Below, one piece after another: positions 9,636 to 17,664 of a stretch of DNA of 64,000 nt; the first letter of the stretch is position 1, and every line of letters starts with the position of its first letter. The DNA is taken from positions 1-64,000 of the forward strand of contig NZ_BMUE01000003.1 in NCBI RefSeq assembly GCF_014650035.1. Direction: 5' to 3'. This stretch comes from Streptomyces lucensis JCM 4490 (GTDB lineage: Bacteria; Actinomycetota; Actinomycetes; Streptomycetales; Streptomycetaceae). The notes beneath the pieces were generated by a model. It made no database searches, was not told the DNA's origin, and saw only the letters and a program-made list of their open reading frames with translations. A program made the position numbers and the translations under genes.

Positions 9636-11897
9636 GTGAGCGAAGCGGTTCGGTCGGGGCGGGCGGGGATCCGGGACCGGCTCGCCGCGTCCGATCCCGG
9701 TCTGCTCAGGCTCACCGCCGGGCTGCGGACGGTCGCCGCCATCGCGCTCACGCTGATCGTGCTCGGACTGCTGCGGGTCCCCGTGTCCCAGCTGGTCGCC
9801 GGCGCCATCGCGGCGATGGTCGCGACCTTCGCCATCCGCGAGAGGCAGCGCTCGGGCCAGGCCCTCACCCTCGCCCTCGGCCTGCTCGTGGCGCTCGCCT
9901 CGGTGTCACTGGGGGCGTTGCTGAACCAACGGCTCGTCGTGGGCGACCTGTTCTTCGTCGCCCTCATCTTCTGTGCCGTCTACGGCCGCCGGTTCGGGGA
10001 CCGAGGCACGGCACTGGGGCTGATCGGCTTCCAGATCTACTTCCTCTCCCTGTTCGTGCGGGCGGCCCCGGCCACGCTGCCCGCCCTCTACGGCGTCATC
10101 ACGGTGGCGTTCGCGAGCAGCGCCGTCGTGCGCTTCGGCCTGCTGCCGCAGACCCCGGCCGGCATCCTCGACCGGCTGCGGCGGGCCTTTCGCGCCCGGC
10201 TCGGTCAGCTGATCGCCACTCAGGTGGAGTTGCTGGACGCGGGTCCCGACGAGGCGGACAAGGTGCTGGAGGAGCTGCGCACGCGCACCGCCCGGCTGCA
10301 CGAGACGGCGCTGATGATCCAGGGCCGGCTGGAGGACGGCACCTCCGACCGGGCCACGGCTCGGCTGCTGCAGCGCCGGATCGCTGATGCCGAGATCACC
10401 GCCGAGCGGCTGGGGCTGCTGCTGCTCACGGCGCGCAGTGCCGAGCGGACCGACACCCTCACCCTGCACCTGCCCGGCGCAGCCCTGCCGTCGGGCGGTG
10501 AACTGCCGGTGCGGGACGCCTCGACGGCCGTGCTGCGCCGGGATCTCCAGGCGCTGCGCCTGCTGGTGCTGCGGCCGCTCGGCGAGGCGTCGGGCACGGC
10601 GCTCGCGCAGGTGCGCAACCGGCTTCTCGGCTACCGCGAGGAGGAGAACCTGCCCGACGCCTCCCCGGCCGTGCAGGACGTCTTCCGCGCCCTGGGCGAG
10701 GCGGCGCGGGCCGTGCTCGGGCTGCGGACCGCCCTGGAGGGTCCGCAGGACGAGTCGGACGACACCCCGGCGACGGCCCGCTCCCGCGAGGAGCTGGACG
10801 CGGAGGACGCCGCCATCGCGGGCCACGAGGAGGACGAGGCCGACGAACCGGAGCCGGCCGGGCTCGGGCGGCCCACCACCCGGGCCGCCGTGCAGGTGGC
10901 GGCCGGTTCGGCCCTGGCCATCGCGGGCGGCGAGCTGCTCTCCAGTCAGCGCTGGTACTGGGCGGTGCTGACGTGCTGGATCGTGTTCATCAACACCGCG
11001 TCCACCGGCGAGATCCTGGTGAAGGGCTACCGGCGGCTGGTCGGCACGGTCCTCGGCGTGGTGGCCGGCATCGCGCTGGCCGGCGTGGTCGGGCGTCACA
11101 CGTGGACGGCCTTCGCGCTGGTGCTGCTGTTCGTCTTCATCATGTTCTACACCGCGCCGCTGTCGTACACGCTGATGTCGTTCTTCGTGACGGCGATGCT
11201 GGGGCTGCTCTACACGCTGCTGAACACCTACAGCACGGCGGTGCTGGTGCTGCGGGTGGAGGAGACGGCGCTCGGCGCGGCCTGCGGGGTGATCGCGGCC
11301 GCGGTGGTGCTGCCGGTCCACACCGACCGCCGTACCAACGAGCTCCTCGTCGGCGTCCTGGACCGGCTGGCCGACGTCACCCGGGCGGCCGTGGACCAGC
11401 TGAGCGGCGGCGGCGAAGCCGGTACCGACCTGGTGGAGCGGGCGCGGCAGCTGGACCAGGCGCTGGCCGACCTGCGCGGAGCCACCCGGCCGCTGACCCA
11501 TCCGGTCACCCCGCTGCGCTCCCGCCGGGAGACGGCCCGGTACGTGGTCGCGCTGCTGGAGACCTGTGCGTACCACGCCCGGTCACTCGCCGCCACGGCG
11601 GAACTGCTGCCGACGCACCCGGCGATCGCGGCGGACCCCCGGCTGCGGGGGGCGTGCGGGCGGATCGTGCACAACATCGCGGCGATCTCCGCGCACGTCA
11701 CCGATCCGCGGTGCACGGAGCGGATCGAGTCCGGCCCCAGCATCGCCTCGATGCTGGAGCCGGGGACCCTGCGCACCCCGCGCTACGGGCGGGTGACCGA
11801 CCGGGTGCTGCGCCATCTGCAGCGCCTGGACGAGGCGGTCTCCGGTCTGGCGCGCCCCCTGGGCGCCGGTCCGGACGTGCCCCGGCCGGCGAGGTGA
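9636..11897 (+). CDS. FUSC-family inner membrane transporter
   Basis: A 753-residue protein with two membrane blocks separated by a long soluble region, the arrangement of FUSC/aromatic-acid exporter-like proteins. The first block spans about residues 25-185 (LRTVAAIALTLIVLGLLR, LVAGAIAAMVATFAI). A charged helical region with an acidic stretch (EEDEADEPEP) follows, and the second block is around residues 415-560 (WYWAVLTCWIVF, FALVLLFVFIMFYTAPLSY). It probably exports small organic acids or contributes to envelope tolerance; the substrate is unknown. The GTG start follows GGGAGAGAG. It converges on the downstream sigma-factor gene with a 25-bp gap. Confidence 0.82.
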   Translation: MSEAVRSGRAGIRDRLAASDPGLLRLTAGLRTVAAIALTLIVLGLLRVPVSQLVAGAIAAMVATFAIRERQRSGQALTLALGLLVALASVSLGALLNQRLVVGDLFFVALIFCAVYGRRFGDRGTALGLIGFQIYFLSLFVRAAPATLPALYGVITVAFASSAVVRFGLLPQTPAGILDRLRRAFRARLGQLIATQVELLDAGPDEADKVLEELRTRTARLHETALMIQGRLEDGTSDRATARLLQRRIADAEITAERLGLLLLTARSAERTDTLTLHLPGAALPSGGELPVRDASTAVLRRDLQALRLLVLRPLGEASGTALAQVRNRLLGYREEENLPDASPAVQDVFRALGEAARAVLGLRTALEGPQDESDDTPATARSREELDAEDAAIAGHEEDEADEPEPAGLGRPTTRAAVQVAAGSALAIAGGELLSSQRWYWAVLTCWIVFINTASTGEILVKGYRRLVGTVLGVVAGIALAGVVGRHTWTAFALVLLFVFIMFYTAPLSYTLMSFFVTAMLGLLYTLLNTYSTAVLVLRVEETALGAACGVIAAAVVLPVHTDRRTNELLVGVLDRLADVTRAAVDQLSGGGEAGTDLVERARQLDQALADLRGATRPLTHPVTPLRSRRETARYVVALLETCAYHARSLAATAELLPTHPAIAADPRLRGACGRIVHNIAAISAHVTDPRCTERIESGPSIASMLEPGTLRTPRYGRVTDRVLRHLQRLDEAVSGLARPLGAGPDVPRPAR

Positions 11898-11922
11898 GGC
11901 CCCGCGGCCCCGGGACGGGCCT

Positions 11923-12768
11923 TCACACCGGCCCGCCGCCGGGACGGCGGCCCAGCACCTCGTCGCGGACCCGGGCGCAGCTGCGGCTGATCAGCCGGGA
12001 GACGTGCATCTGGGAGATGCCCAGCTTGTCGGCGATGCGGCTCTGGGTCATGTCCTCGAAGAAGCGCATGTAGAGGATCGCCCGCTCGCGCTCGGGCAGG
12101 CGGCGCAGCCCTTCCTTGGCGGCCTCGCGGTCGACCACGACGTCGTACGAGGCGTCCGCCGCGCCGAGGGTGTCGGCGAGGCTGTAGCCGTCCTCGCCGC
12201 TGGTGAGTTCGGCGTCCAGCGACAGGGTGCTGAAGCTCTCCAGCGCCTCCAGGCCGGCGGACACCTCCTCCTCGCTGAGCCCGGTGTGCGCGGCGAGGTC
12301 GGCTACGGAGGGTTCGGCGCTGCCGGGGTTCTGGGTGAGTTCCCGGCGGGCCACCCGCACCCGGTTGCGCAGCTCCTGCACCCGCCGCGGCACCCGGAGG
12401 GCCCACATGCGGTCGCGGAAGTGCCGCTTGACCTCCCCGGTGATGGTCGGCACGGCGTAGCTCTCGAAGGCTCCCCGGGACGGGTCGAACCTGTCGATCG
12501 CCTTCACCAGTCCCAGCGCCGCCACCTGGCGAAGGTCCTCGACGGACTCGCCGCGGTCGCGGAAACGGCCCGCGATGCGATGGGCCATGGGCAGCCAGGC
12601 GGTGACGAGTTCGTCGCGTACGGCGTCCCGCTCGGGACCGTCCTCCATCTCCGAGAGCCGGGCGAACAGCTCCGCGGTGTCGGGGGCGTCGTCGTGGTTC
12701 CGCCGGGCGGACGCCCCGGCGGCGGTGGGGGCGGGCGTGCCGGGGCTTGTCGACATGTCGGTCAGCAT
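11923..12768 (-). CDS. SigB/SigF-family RNA polymerase sigma factor
   Basis: A 281-residue group 3 sigma factor of the stress and development type. Region 2 shows MAHRIAGRFRDRGESVEDL and GLVKAIDRFDPSRGAFESYA. Region 3 has VPRRVQELRNRVRVARREL. Region 4 carries LPERERAILYMRFFEDMTQ and the recognition helix SQMHVSRLISR. The ATG at 12768 (or the second Met four codons on) is used. An RsbW-like ATPase gene lies 231 bp upstream on the same strand and is the natural anti-sigma candidate. A perfect 18-bp palindrome sits 35 bp before the start codon. The regulon cannot be inferred from sequence alone. Confidence 0.9.
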   Translation of the reverse strand: MLTDMSTSPGTPAPTAAGASARRNHDDAPDTAELFARLSEMEDGPERDAVRDELVTAWLPMAHRIAGRFRDRGESVEDLRQVAALGLVKAIDRFDPSRGAFESYAVPTITGEVKRHFRDRMWALRVPRRVQELRNRVRVARRELTQNPGSAEPSVADLAAHTGLSEEEVSAGLEALESFSTLSLDAELTSGEDGYSLADTLGAADASYDVVVDREAAKEGLRRLPERERAILYMRFFEDMTQSRIADKLGISQMHVSRLISRSCARVRDEVLGRRPGGGPV

Positions 12769-12802
12769 GCGGAATCGCTCCTGAACGTGGTCTCCGGGCA
12801 GG

Positions 12803-12820
12803 CCGGAACATCGGTTCCGG
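12803..12820. promoter_or_regulatory. Perfect 18-bp palindrome upstream of the sigma gene
   Basis: CCGGAAC-ATCG-GTTCCGG has 7-bp perfect arms around a 4-bp centre. It lies 35 bp before the sigma-factor start codon, in the region expected to hold its promoter. It could be an operator for a dimeric regulator. The GGAAC half-site also resembles an ECF sigma -35 element. No cognate regulator is identified. Confidence 0.45.
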
Positions 12821-12999
12821 TCTGGCCCGAACGGTGGTGTCAGGGGTTCGCCGCGGGGTCACCGCCCCGGCCCACCGGAAGGCGGCCAGGCAGCGGTAGT
12901 GCTCCCCGCTGGGCGCGCGCCTCCGGTCCGAAGCACGAGATTCCGCCTGCCCCCCGGTCCCCGGGGCAAACGCCGCCGGGCGGAACTTCGCCCACCGCT

Positions 13000-13437
13000 T
13001 CAGCGCAGCGGCACCACAGCGGTGATGCGCTTGCCGCCGCGGGGCAGCTCCGCCACGCTGACGTCCCGCGCCAGCCGGCACACGATGGGCCAGCCCCGGC
13101 CGCCCGGCCGCGAACGGCCGGCCTCGCCCACCGGGGCGAGGGCCACCGGCACCTCGGCGCTGTGGTCGCTCACCGACACGCGGACGCCGCTCAGGTCCAC
13201 GTCGACGTCGAAGCTGGTGATCCCCCCGCCGTGCAGGATGGCGTTGGTGGCGAGTTCGGAGGTGACCAGCAGGGCGTCAGCCATGGCCTCGGGGCCGCAG
13301 GAGAGGGCACGGGCCCGGCAGCGCTCGGCGACCACCCGCCGGACCGTTCTGCGGGCGTCGACCGGCCGGTACGGCGTACGGCGCCGCGGCTCGCCCAGGG
13401 TCGCGGAGGTGTGGTTCCGGTGCTTGTCGTCGAGCAT
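13000..13437 (-). CDS. RsbW-like ATP-binding protein (putative anti-sigma factor)
   Basis: A 145-residue GHKL ATPase domain protein. The N box reads SELATNAILHGGG, the middle VSVSDHSAEVP and the G-rich lid GGRGWPIVCRLARDV. Its position, upstream of and codirectional with a SigB-type sigma gene, makes a sigma/anti-sigma pair plausible, although the 231-bp gap suggests the sigma gene can also have its own promoter. The ATG at 13437 follows a GGGAGG site. No STAS anti-anti-sigma gene is adjacent. The role as anti-sigma factor is inference from family and context. Confidence 0.8.
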   Translation of the reverse strand: MLDDKHRNHTSATLGEPRRRTPYRPVDARRTVRRVVAERCRARALSCGPEAMADALLVTSELATNAILHGGGITSFDVDVDLSGVRVSVSDHSAEVPVALAPVGEAGRSRPGGRGWPIVCRLARDVSVAELPRGGKRITAVVPLR

Positions 13438-13563
13438 CCCTGGCCTCCCTGCACGGTGCCCGGAGTGGACTGTTCCGTCCCTTTCCGGCTGACCCCGGCG
13501 GGCGGAGTCAAACACGGTCGGTACGGATGCCATCACGGCTGAGCGACCGGGTACCCGGCGGAT

Positions 13564-13803
13564 ATGGATGTCGTGGACGCGGACGAGTTGTTGCGGCGGA
13601 TCCGACGGGGCCTGGAGCGCGCCGCCGGCGAGGAACGGGCCTGGCGGGAGCGCGCGCAGAGCCTGACGGCGACGGACCCCGACGGCGCGCGGGAGGCGGT
13701 CGTGCGGGCGCGGGCGTACGAGGCGGTACTGAGCGTGCTGGAGGAGATCATCCATCCGGGCGGGCCGCCGGTGACGGCGGAGGGGGCGAAGCAGGTCACC
13801 TGA
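13564..13803 (+). CDS. Small hypothetical helical protein
   Basis: A 79-residue predicted protein, rich in Arg, Glu and Ala and probably all helical (VDADELLRRIRRGLERA, then RAYEAVLSVLEEIIHPG). I recognise no family. The third-base GC bias is consistent with coding. It is divergent from the ATPase gene and sits just upstream of the 6C-like RNA. A sequence GGGTAC lies at about 13549-13554, only 9 bp before the ATG, so any transcript from it would be nearly leaderless. No good ribosome site is visible. It could be spurious. Confidence 0.5.
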   Translation: MDVVDADELLRRIRRGLERAAGEERAWRERAQSLTATDPDGAREAVVRARAYEAVLSVLEEIIHPGGPPVTAEGAKQVT

Positions 13804-13849
13804 CCCGCGTCCGATTACCGGGAAGTACGCAAGATGGTTTATCGTTCAT

Positions 13850-13948
13850 TAATACGTGATGCCGGAGTGGCCGGAACCGTCCTTCCCCCTCCGTGCGCGT
13901 CACCGCATACGGCCCTGGCTGGCTTCCCCCGTCCAGCCAGGGCTTTTT
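13850..13948 (+). ncRNA. 6C-like small RNA with two C-loop hairpins
   Basis: Between two genes lies a compact two-hairpin element. Hairpin 1 pairs GTGATGC (13856-13862) with GCGTCAC (13897-13903, one G-U) and CGGAG (13863-13867) with CTCCG (13889-13893), enclosing a loop containing CCTTCCCC. Hairpin 2 is an intrinsic terminator: a 10-bp stem (13913-13922 with 13933-13942), loop CTTCCCCCGT, then CTTTTT. Two stem-loops each exposing a cytosine run is the defining form of the actinobacterial 6C RNA, which in Streptomyces accumulates around sporulation. The loops here have runs of five rather than six C. An AT-rich patch with TATCGT at 13840-13845 may be the -10. The 5-prime end is approximate. 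Confidence 0.72.
13913..13948 (+). terminator. Intrinsic terminator ending the 6C-like RNA
   Basis: A 10-bp perfect stem, CCCTGGCTGG pairing with CCAGCCAGGG, has a 10-nt C-rich loop and is followed by CTTTTT. This is one of the few textbook Rho-independent terminators in the window. It lies 121 bp before the next start codon, so it ends a short transcript rather than the downstream gene. Confidence 0.8.
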
Positions 13949-14069
13949 GCTGCCCGGGCGCAGCCGGAACGGAGACATCCGCGCCCTTCGAGGTGCCCGC
14001 GGCGGCGGCAGCGGCTGAAATGGGCTTGAGGACCGCATCCGGACCGCCACCGGCGAGGAGCCCCGCGCC

Positions 14070-14528
14070 ATGACCAAAGCGATCAAACTGCTCACCGCCC
14101 TCCCCCAGGCCCAGCGCGAGCGCCTGATGGAACTGGCCAAGGAGGTCTCCTTCCCGGAGGACGCCCGCATCTTCGAGGCGGGCGGCACGGCCGACCGCTT
14201 CTGGGTGATCCGCTCGGGCGCCGTCCACCTGGACACGCAGGTCACCTCCCGGCAGCGGGTGACCGTGGCCACGCTCGGCGCGGGCGACATGCTCGGCTGG
14301 TCCTGGCTGTTCCCGCCGTACGAGTGGGACTTCGGCGCGGTGGCCTTCAGCAACGTGCGCGCCTACGAGTTCGACGGCCCCTCGGTGCTGGGGCTGTGCG
14401 TGGAGGACCCGCTGCTCGGCCTCTCCCTGGTGCGGACGGTCGCCGAGATCCTCGCCCACCGCCTGGAGACGACGCGGGGCAAGCTGATGGACCAGTACGC
14501 GATCCGGCGGCGCACCGGCCTGCTCTAG
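14070..14528 (+). CDS. Stand-alone cyclic-nucleotide-binding domain protein
   Basis: A 152-residue protein consisting of one Crp-type sensor domain: EDARIFEAGGTADRFWVIRSGAVHL forms the beta-roll start, with GAGDMLGWSWLF at the phosphate-binding cassette position, then a C-helix (LSLVRTVAEILAHRLE). No DNA-binding helix-turn-helix follows; the chain ends soon after the C-helix. The cassette lacks the Arg expected in true cAMP binders (GWSWLFPP in its place), so ligand binding is doubtful. Start ATG at 14070 with CGAGGAG upstream. It lies directly downstream of the 6C-like RNA. It may act as a partner-binding sensor module. Confidence 0.82.
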   Translation: MTKAIKLLTALPQAQRERLMELAKEVSFPEDARIFEAGGTADRFWVIRSGAVHLDTQVTSRQRVTVATLGAGDMLGWSWLFPPYEWDFGAVAFSNVRAYEFDGPSVLGLCVEDPLLGLSLVRTVAEILAHRLETTRGKLMDQYAIRRRTGLL

Positions 14529-14546
14529 GGGGTGTCTCGGGGACCG

Positions 14547-15860
14547 TCAGACGCGGTAGCGGCGCAGGGCCGGCATCGCGAGGGCCAGGGCCAGCATCAC
14601 CACGACGACCAGCGCGCCCCCGCCGGCCACGGCGGCCCGCGGGCCGAACGCCGACCCCGCGGTGCCGTGCAGTACGTCGGCGAGGCGCGGGCCGCCCGCG
14701 ACGACGACCGTGAAGACCCCCTGCATTCGCCCCCGCATCTCGTCGGTCGCGGCGGACAGCAGGATGGCGCCCCGGAAAACCATCGACACCATGTCCGCGA
14801 CGCCGGCGGCGGCGAGGAAGGCCAGGGCGAGCCAGAGGTTGCCGCTCAGCCCGAACCCGGCGACGGCCGCGCCCCAGCCGACGACCGCGCCGATGACCAT
14901 GCACCCGTGCCGGCGGGCCCGGGAGAACGCGCCGGAGAACAGGCCGCCGAGCACCGCGCCGACCGGGATGCCGGCGAACAGCACGCCCAGCGCGAGCCCC
15001 TCGTCCCACGACCCGTACGTCTCCGCGGCGAGCTGCGGGAACAGCGCGCGGGGCATGCCGAACACCATGGCGACGATGTCGGCCAGGAAGGAGAGCAGTA
15101 GCACCCGGTGGAGCAGGATGTAGCGGAACCCGTCCGCGATCTCGCGCAGCCCGGCTCGGCGGACGGCGGTCCCGCCGAGCGGGGGCAGCGCGGGCAGCCG
15201 GAAGACGGCCCACACGGTCACGCACAGCGCAAGGGCGTCGATGAGATACAGCTCCGGCAGGCCGATGACCGGTATGAGCACACCGGCCAGCAGCGGACCC
15301 GCCACCAGGCCGGTCTGCATCACCGTGGAACCGAGGGCGTTGGCGGCGGGCAGTTCCTCGGCCGGCACCAGACGGGCGATGGAGGCGCTGCGGGCCGGCG
15401 AGTTGAGTCCGAAGAACGCCTGCTGCACCGCGAGCAGAACCATCAGGGCGGCCACCGAGTCGAGGCCGGTGGCGGCCTGCGCCCAGAACAGCAGCGACGT
15501 CACCGCGATGCCGCAGTTGGTCACCAGCAGCAGCCTGCGGCGGTCCACGGTGTCGGCGACCGCCCCGCCCCACAGTGCGAACACCACCATGGGTACCAGG
15601 CCCGCGAGGCTCGCGTAGCCGACCCAGGCCGACGAGTGGGTGATGTCGTATATCTGCTTGGGCACGGCGACGGCGGTCAGCTGGCTGCCTACGGCGGTGA
15701 CGACGGTCGACGACCACAGCCGCCGGTAGGCGGGGATGCGCAGCGGGCGCGTGTCCATGGCCCAGCGGCGCCATCCCCGCCGGGGCGGGGCTCCGGCGGG
15801 GCGTCCGCCGGCGTCCGTGCCGGGATCGGTGTCGGTGCCGCTGCTCTCGCTCGTGTTCAC
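14547..15860 (-). CDS. MFS transporter, MFS_3/EntS-like exporter
   Basis: A 437-residue major facilitator with about 11-12 hydrophobic segments. The N-terminal pattern (LRIPAYRRLWSSTVVTAVGS, then SLAGLVPMVVFALWGGAVAD) and the inner loop TVDRRRLLLVTNCG resemble the EntS/enterobactin-exporter-like branch. The C-terminal half includes VLFAGIPVGAVLGGLFSGA. It probably exports a small hydrophobic compound or siderophore-like molecule; the substrate is unknown. The GTG start at 15860 is followed by a Ser/Thr/Asp-rich cytoplasmic leader. It converges on the cyclic-nucleotide-binding gene. It is codirectional with the LysE gene upstream but 82 bp away. Confidence 0.85.
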   Translation of the reverse strand: MNTSESSGTDTDPGTDAGGRPAGAPPRRGWRRWAMDTRPLRIPAYRRLWSSTVVTAVGSQLTAVAVPKQIYDITHSSAWVGYASLAGLVPMVVFALWGGAVADTVDRRRLLLVTNCGIAVTSLLFWAQAATGLDSVAALMVLLAVQQAFFGLNSPARSASIARLVPAEELPAANALGSTVMQTGLVAGPLLAGVLIPVIGLPELYLIDALALCVTVWAVFRLPALPPLGGTAVRRAGLREIADGFRYILLHRVLLLSFLADIVAMVFGMPRALFPQLAAETYGSWDEGLALGVLFAGIPVGAVLGGLFSGAFSRARRHGCMVIGAVVGWGAAVAGFGLSGNLWLALAFLAAAGVADMVSMVFRGAILLSAATDEMRGRMQGVFTVVVAGGPRLADVLHGTAGSAFGPRAAVAGGGALVVVVMLALALAMPALRRYRV

Positions 15861-15942
15861 AGGCGTCCTGGTTGCTCGCTACAACTTTTCGCTTCGAGAG
15901 CCTAACCATCCCAGTGATCCCCGTGCACTTCGAACGGGATTC

Positions 15943-16560
15943 TCAGGAACCGGCCACCAGCGTGGCTCCGAGCGCCAGCATGGTGACGGCGACGAGTCCG
16001 TCCAGCACCCGCCAGGCGCCGGGCCTGGCGAGGTACCGGCCGAGGAGCCGGGCGCCGAAACCGAGGGCGGCGAACCAGCACAGGCTGGCGAACGCCGCGC
16101 CGAGCCCGAAGGTCCAGCGCAGCGGGCCCCGGTCGGCGGCGAGGGAACCGAGCAGGAACACGGTGTCCAGGTAGACGTGCGGGTTGAGCCATGTCATCGC
16201 CAGACAGGTGAGCACCGCCCGCCTGCGGGAACCGGCGGCCTCCCCCTCGGCGTCGAGGCCGCCCGCGCCCGGCCCGAACACCCGGCGGGCGGCGAGAGCG
16301 CCGTAGCAGAGCAGGAAGACGCCGCCGACGATCCCGACCGCCCTGAGCGCGCCCGGCCAGGTCACGACGACGGCCCCGACGCCGCCCACCCCCAGTGCGA
16401 TGAGCACCGCGTCGGACAGGGCGCAGATGCCCACCACGGCGAGGACGGCGTCGCGGCGCACCCCCTGCCTCAGCACGAAGGCGTTCTGCGCGCCGATGGC
16501 GACGATCAGCGAGAGTCCGGTGCCGAAGCCGGCGAAAGCGGTGGTCAGGGCGTGGTTCAT
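15943..16560 (-). CDS. LysE/ArgO-family amino-acid exporter
   Basis: A 205-residue membrane protein with six hydrophobic stretches. The N-terminus GLSLIVAIGAQNAFVLRQG is the signature of LysE/ArgO exporters of lysine and arginine. Further helices include VLAVVGICALSDAVLIALG and WLNPHVYLDTVFLLGS, the latter carrying the conserved NPHVYLDT motif. It is divergent from a LysR-type regulator of the ArgP/LysG type, the classic arrangement in which the regulator senses basic amino acids and activates the exporter. A 9-bp inverted repeat lies in the shared 69-bp intergenic region. Confidence 0.9.
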   Translation of the reverse strand: MNHALTTAFAGFGTGLSLIVAIGAQNAFVLRQGVRRDAVLAVVGICALSDAVLIALGVGGVGAVVVTWPGALRAVGIVGGVFLLCYGALAARRVFGPGAGGLDAEGEAAGSRRRAVLTCLAMTWLNPHVYLDTVFLLGSLAADRGPLRWTFGLGAAFASLCWFAALGFGARLLGRYLARPGAWRVLDGLVAVTMLALGATLVAGS

Positions 16561-16594
16561 GCCGTCGACGCTACGAGCGCCCTGAGCCGAAGTA

Positions 16595-16624
16595 CAGCTA
16601 AGGATTCTTACGTACCCTTAGCTG
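16595..16624. promoter_or_regulatory. ArgP/LysG-type operator between exporter and regulator
   Basis: CAGCTAAGG (16595-16603) and CCTTAGCTG (16616-16624) form a perfect 9-bp inverted repeat with a 12-bp AT-richer spacer, the spacing expected of a LysR recognition site. It occupies the middle of the 69-bp gap between lysE and lysR and ends 5 bp before the lysR ATG, so binding would block lysR transcription or translation while allowing activation of the exporter. Confidence 0.7.
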
Positions 16625-16629
16625 TCGTG

Positions 16630-17514
16630 ATGACGGAGCTTCCCCTGGAGCAGGTGCGCACCCTGCTCGCCGTGGTTGACGAGGGCACCTTCGACGCTGC
16701 GGCCCTGGCCCTGCACGTGACGCCTTCGGCGGTCAGTCAGCGGGTCAAGGCCCTCGAACAGCGCACGGGCCGGGTGCTGCTGCAGCGCACCAGGCCGGTG
16801 CGTCCCACGGAGTCCGGCGCGGTGCTGGTGCGGTTCGCCCGGCAGCTCGCCCGGCTGCAGCACGACGCGTGGGACGAGCTGGGGCTGAGCGGCGCCGGGG
16901 AGCCGACACGGGTGCCCGTCGCGGTGAACGCGGACTCGCTGGCGACCTGGTTCCTGCCGGCCCTGACCCGGGTGGCGGGGATCTGCTTCGAACTGCACCG
17001 GGAGGACGAGCAGCACACGGCGGCCCTGCTGCGCGAGGGACTGGTGATGGCGGCGGTGACCTCCTCGCCCGACCCGGTGCCCGGCTGCACCGTCCGGCCG
17101 CTCGGCCGGATGCGCTACCTGCCGGTGGCCGCACCGCCGTTCGCCCGGACCCACCTGGAGGGGCGGCCCCTGCCGGAGGCCCTGACCCGGGCACCCGTCG
17201 TGGTCTTCGACCGCAAGGACGACTTCCAGGACGGCTTCGTGCGCCGGCTGGGCCCCGGGTCCGCCGGCCCCCTGCGGCACTACGTGCCCACCTCGGAGGG
17301 CTTCGTCGACGCGGTCGCCTCGGGCCTCGGCTGGGGCATGGTCCCGGAGACCCAGGCCGGCCCGCTGCTGGACGCGGGGCGGCTGGCCCTGATCGCTCCC
17401 GGTCGGTGGGCGGACGTCACCCTGTACTGGCAGCAGTGGAAGCTCGACTCCCCCGCGCTCGTGGCCCTGGCCGACGCGGTGACGGCGACCGCGGCGGGGG
17501 CGCTGCGCCGCTGA
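16630..17514 (+). CDS. LysR-type regulator, ArgP/LysG-like
   Basis: A 294-residue LysR regulator. The N-terminal helix-turn-helix reads LEQVRTLLAVVDEGTFDAAA then LHVTPSAVSQRVKALEQ, followed by the linker and effector domain with DRKDDFQDGFVRRLG, matching ArgP/IciA/LysG proteins that govern basic amino-acid export. Adjacent GTG (16627) and ATG (16630) codons are both possible starts. No Shine-Dalgarno is visible and the operator runs almost to the start, so the mRNA may be leaderless. The gene pairs divergently with the LysE exporter, which is its likely target. Confidence 0.9.
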   Translation: MTELPLEQVRTLLAVVDEGTFDAAALALHVTPSAVSQRVKALEQRTGRVLLQRTRPVRPTESGAVLVRFARQLARLQHDAWDELGLSGAGEPTRVPVAVNADSLATWFLPALTRVAGICFELHREDEQHTAALLREGLVMAAVTSSPDPVPGCTVRPLGRMRYLPVAAPPFARTHLEGRPLPEALTRAPVVVFDRKDDFQDGFVRRLGPGSAGPLRHYVPTSEGFVDAVASGLGWGMVPETQAGPLLDAGRLALIAPGRWADVTLYWQQWKLDSPALVALADAVTATAAGALRR

Positions 17515-17534
17515 GGTCCCCCGCCGCGCGCGTG

Positions 17535-17563
17535 ACCGGATCGTGCCCGTGACCCGATCCGGT
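17535..17563. terminator. Inverted repeat downstream of the LysR gene
   Basis: ACCGGATCG (17535-17543) pairs perfectly with CGATCCGGT (17555-17563) across an 11-nt loop, 20 bp after the LysR stop. There is no T tract. It could be a factor-dependent terminator stem or part of the control region of the following WhiB-like gene. Confidence 0.4.
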
Positions 17564-17664
17564 GCCGATTGCGCAGTTTCACCCCGTCCCGACCGGTCAC
17601 CCGAACCCCTACGACACCAATTCGACCGGACCGGACGACTTCGATCCCACTGCAGGAGACTTCG

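Noticed and set aside
7403-9967. 854-codon minus-strand frame across the RsbW-like and NADH dehydrogenase genes
   Set aside because: Composition is that of an antisense shadow, no family motif appears, and both plus-strand genes have complete signatures.
13814-13845. Strong housekeeping promoter for the 6C-like RNA
   Set aside because: A TATCGT -10 is plausible but TTACCG at 13815-13820 is a poor -35 with 19-bp spacing, so I did not list it as a promoter.
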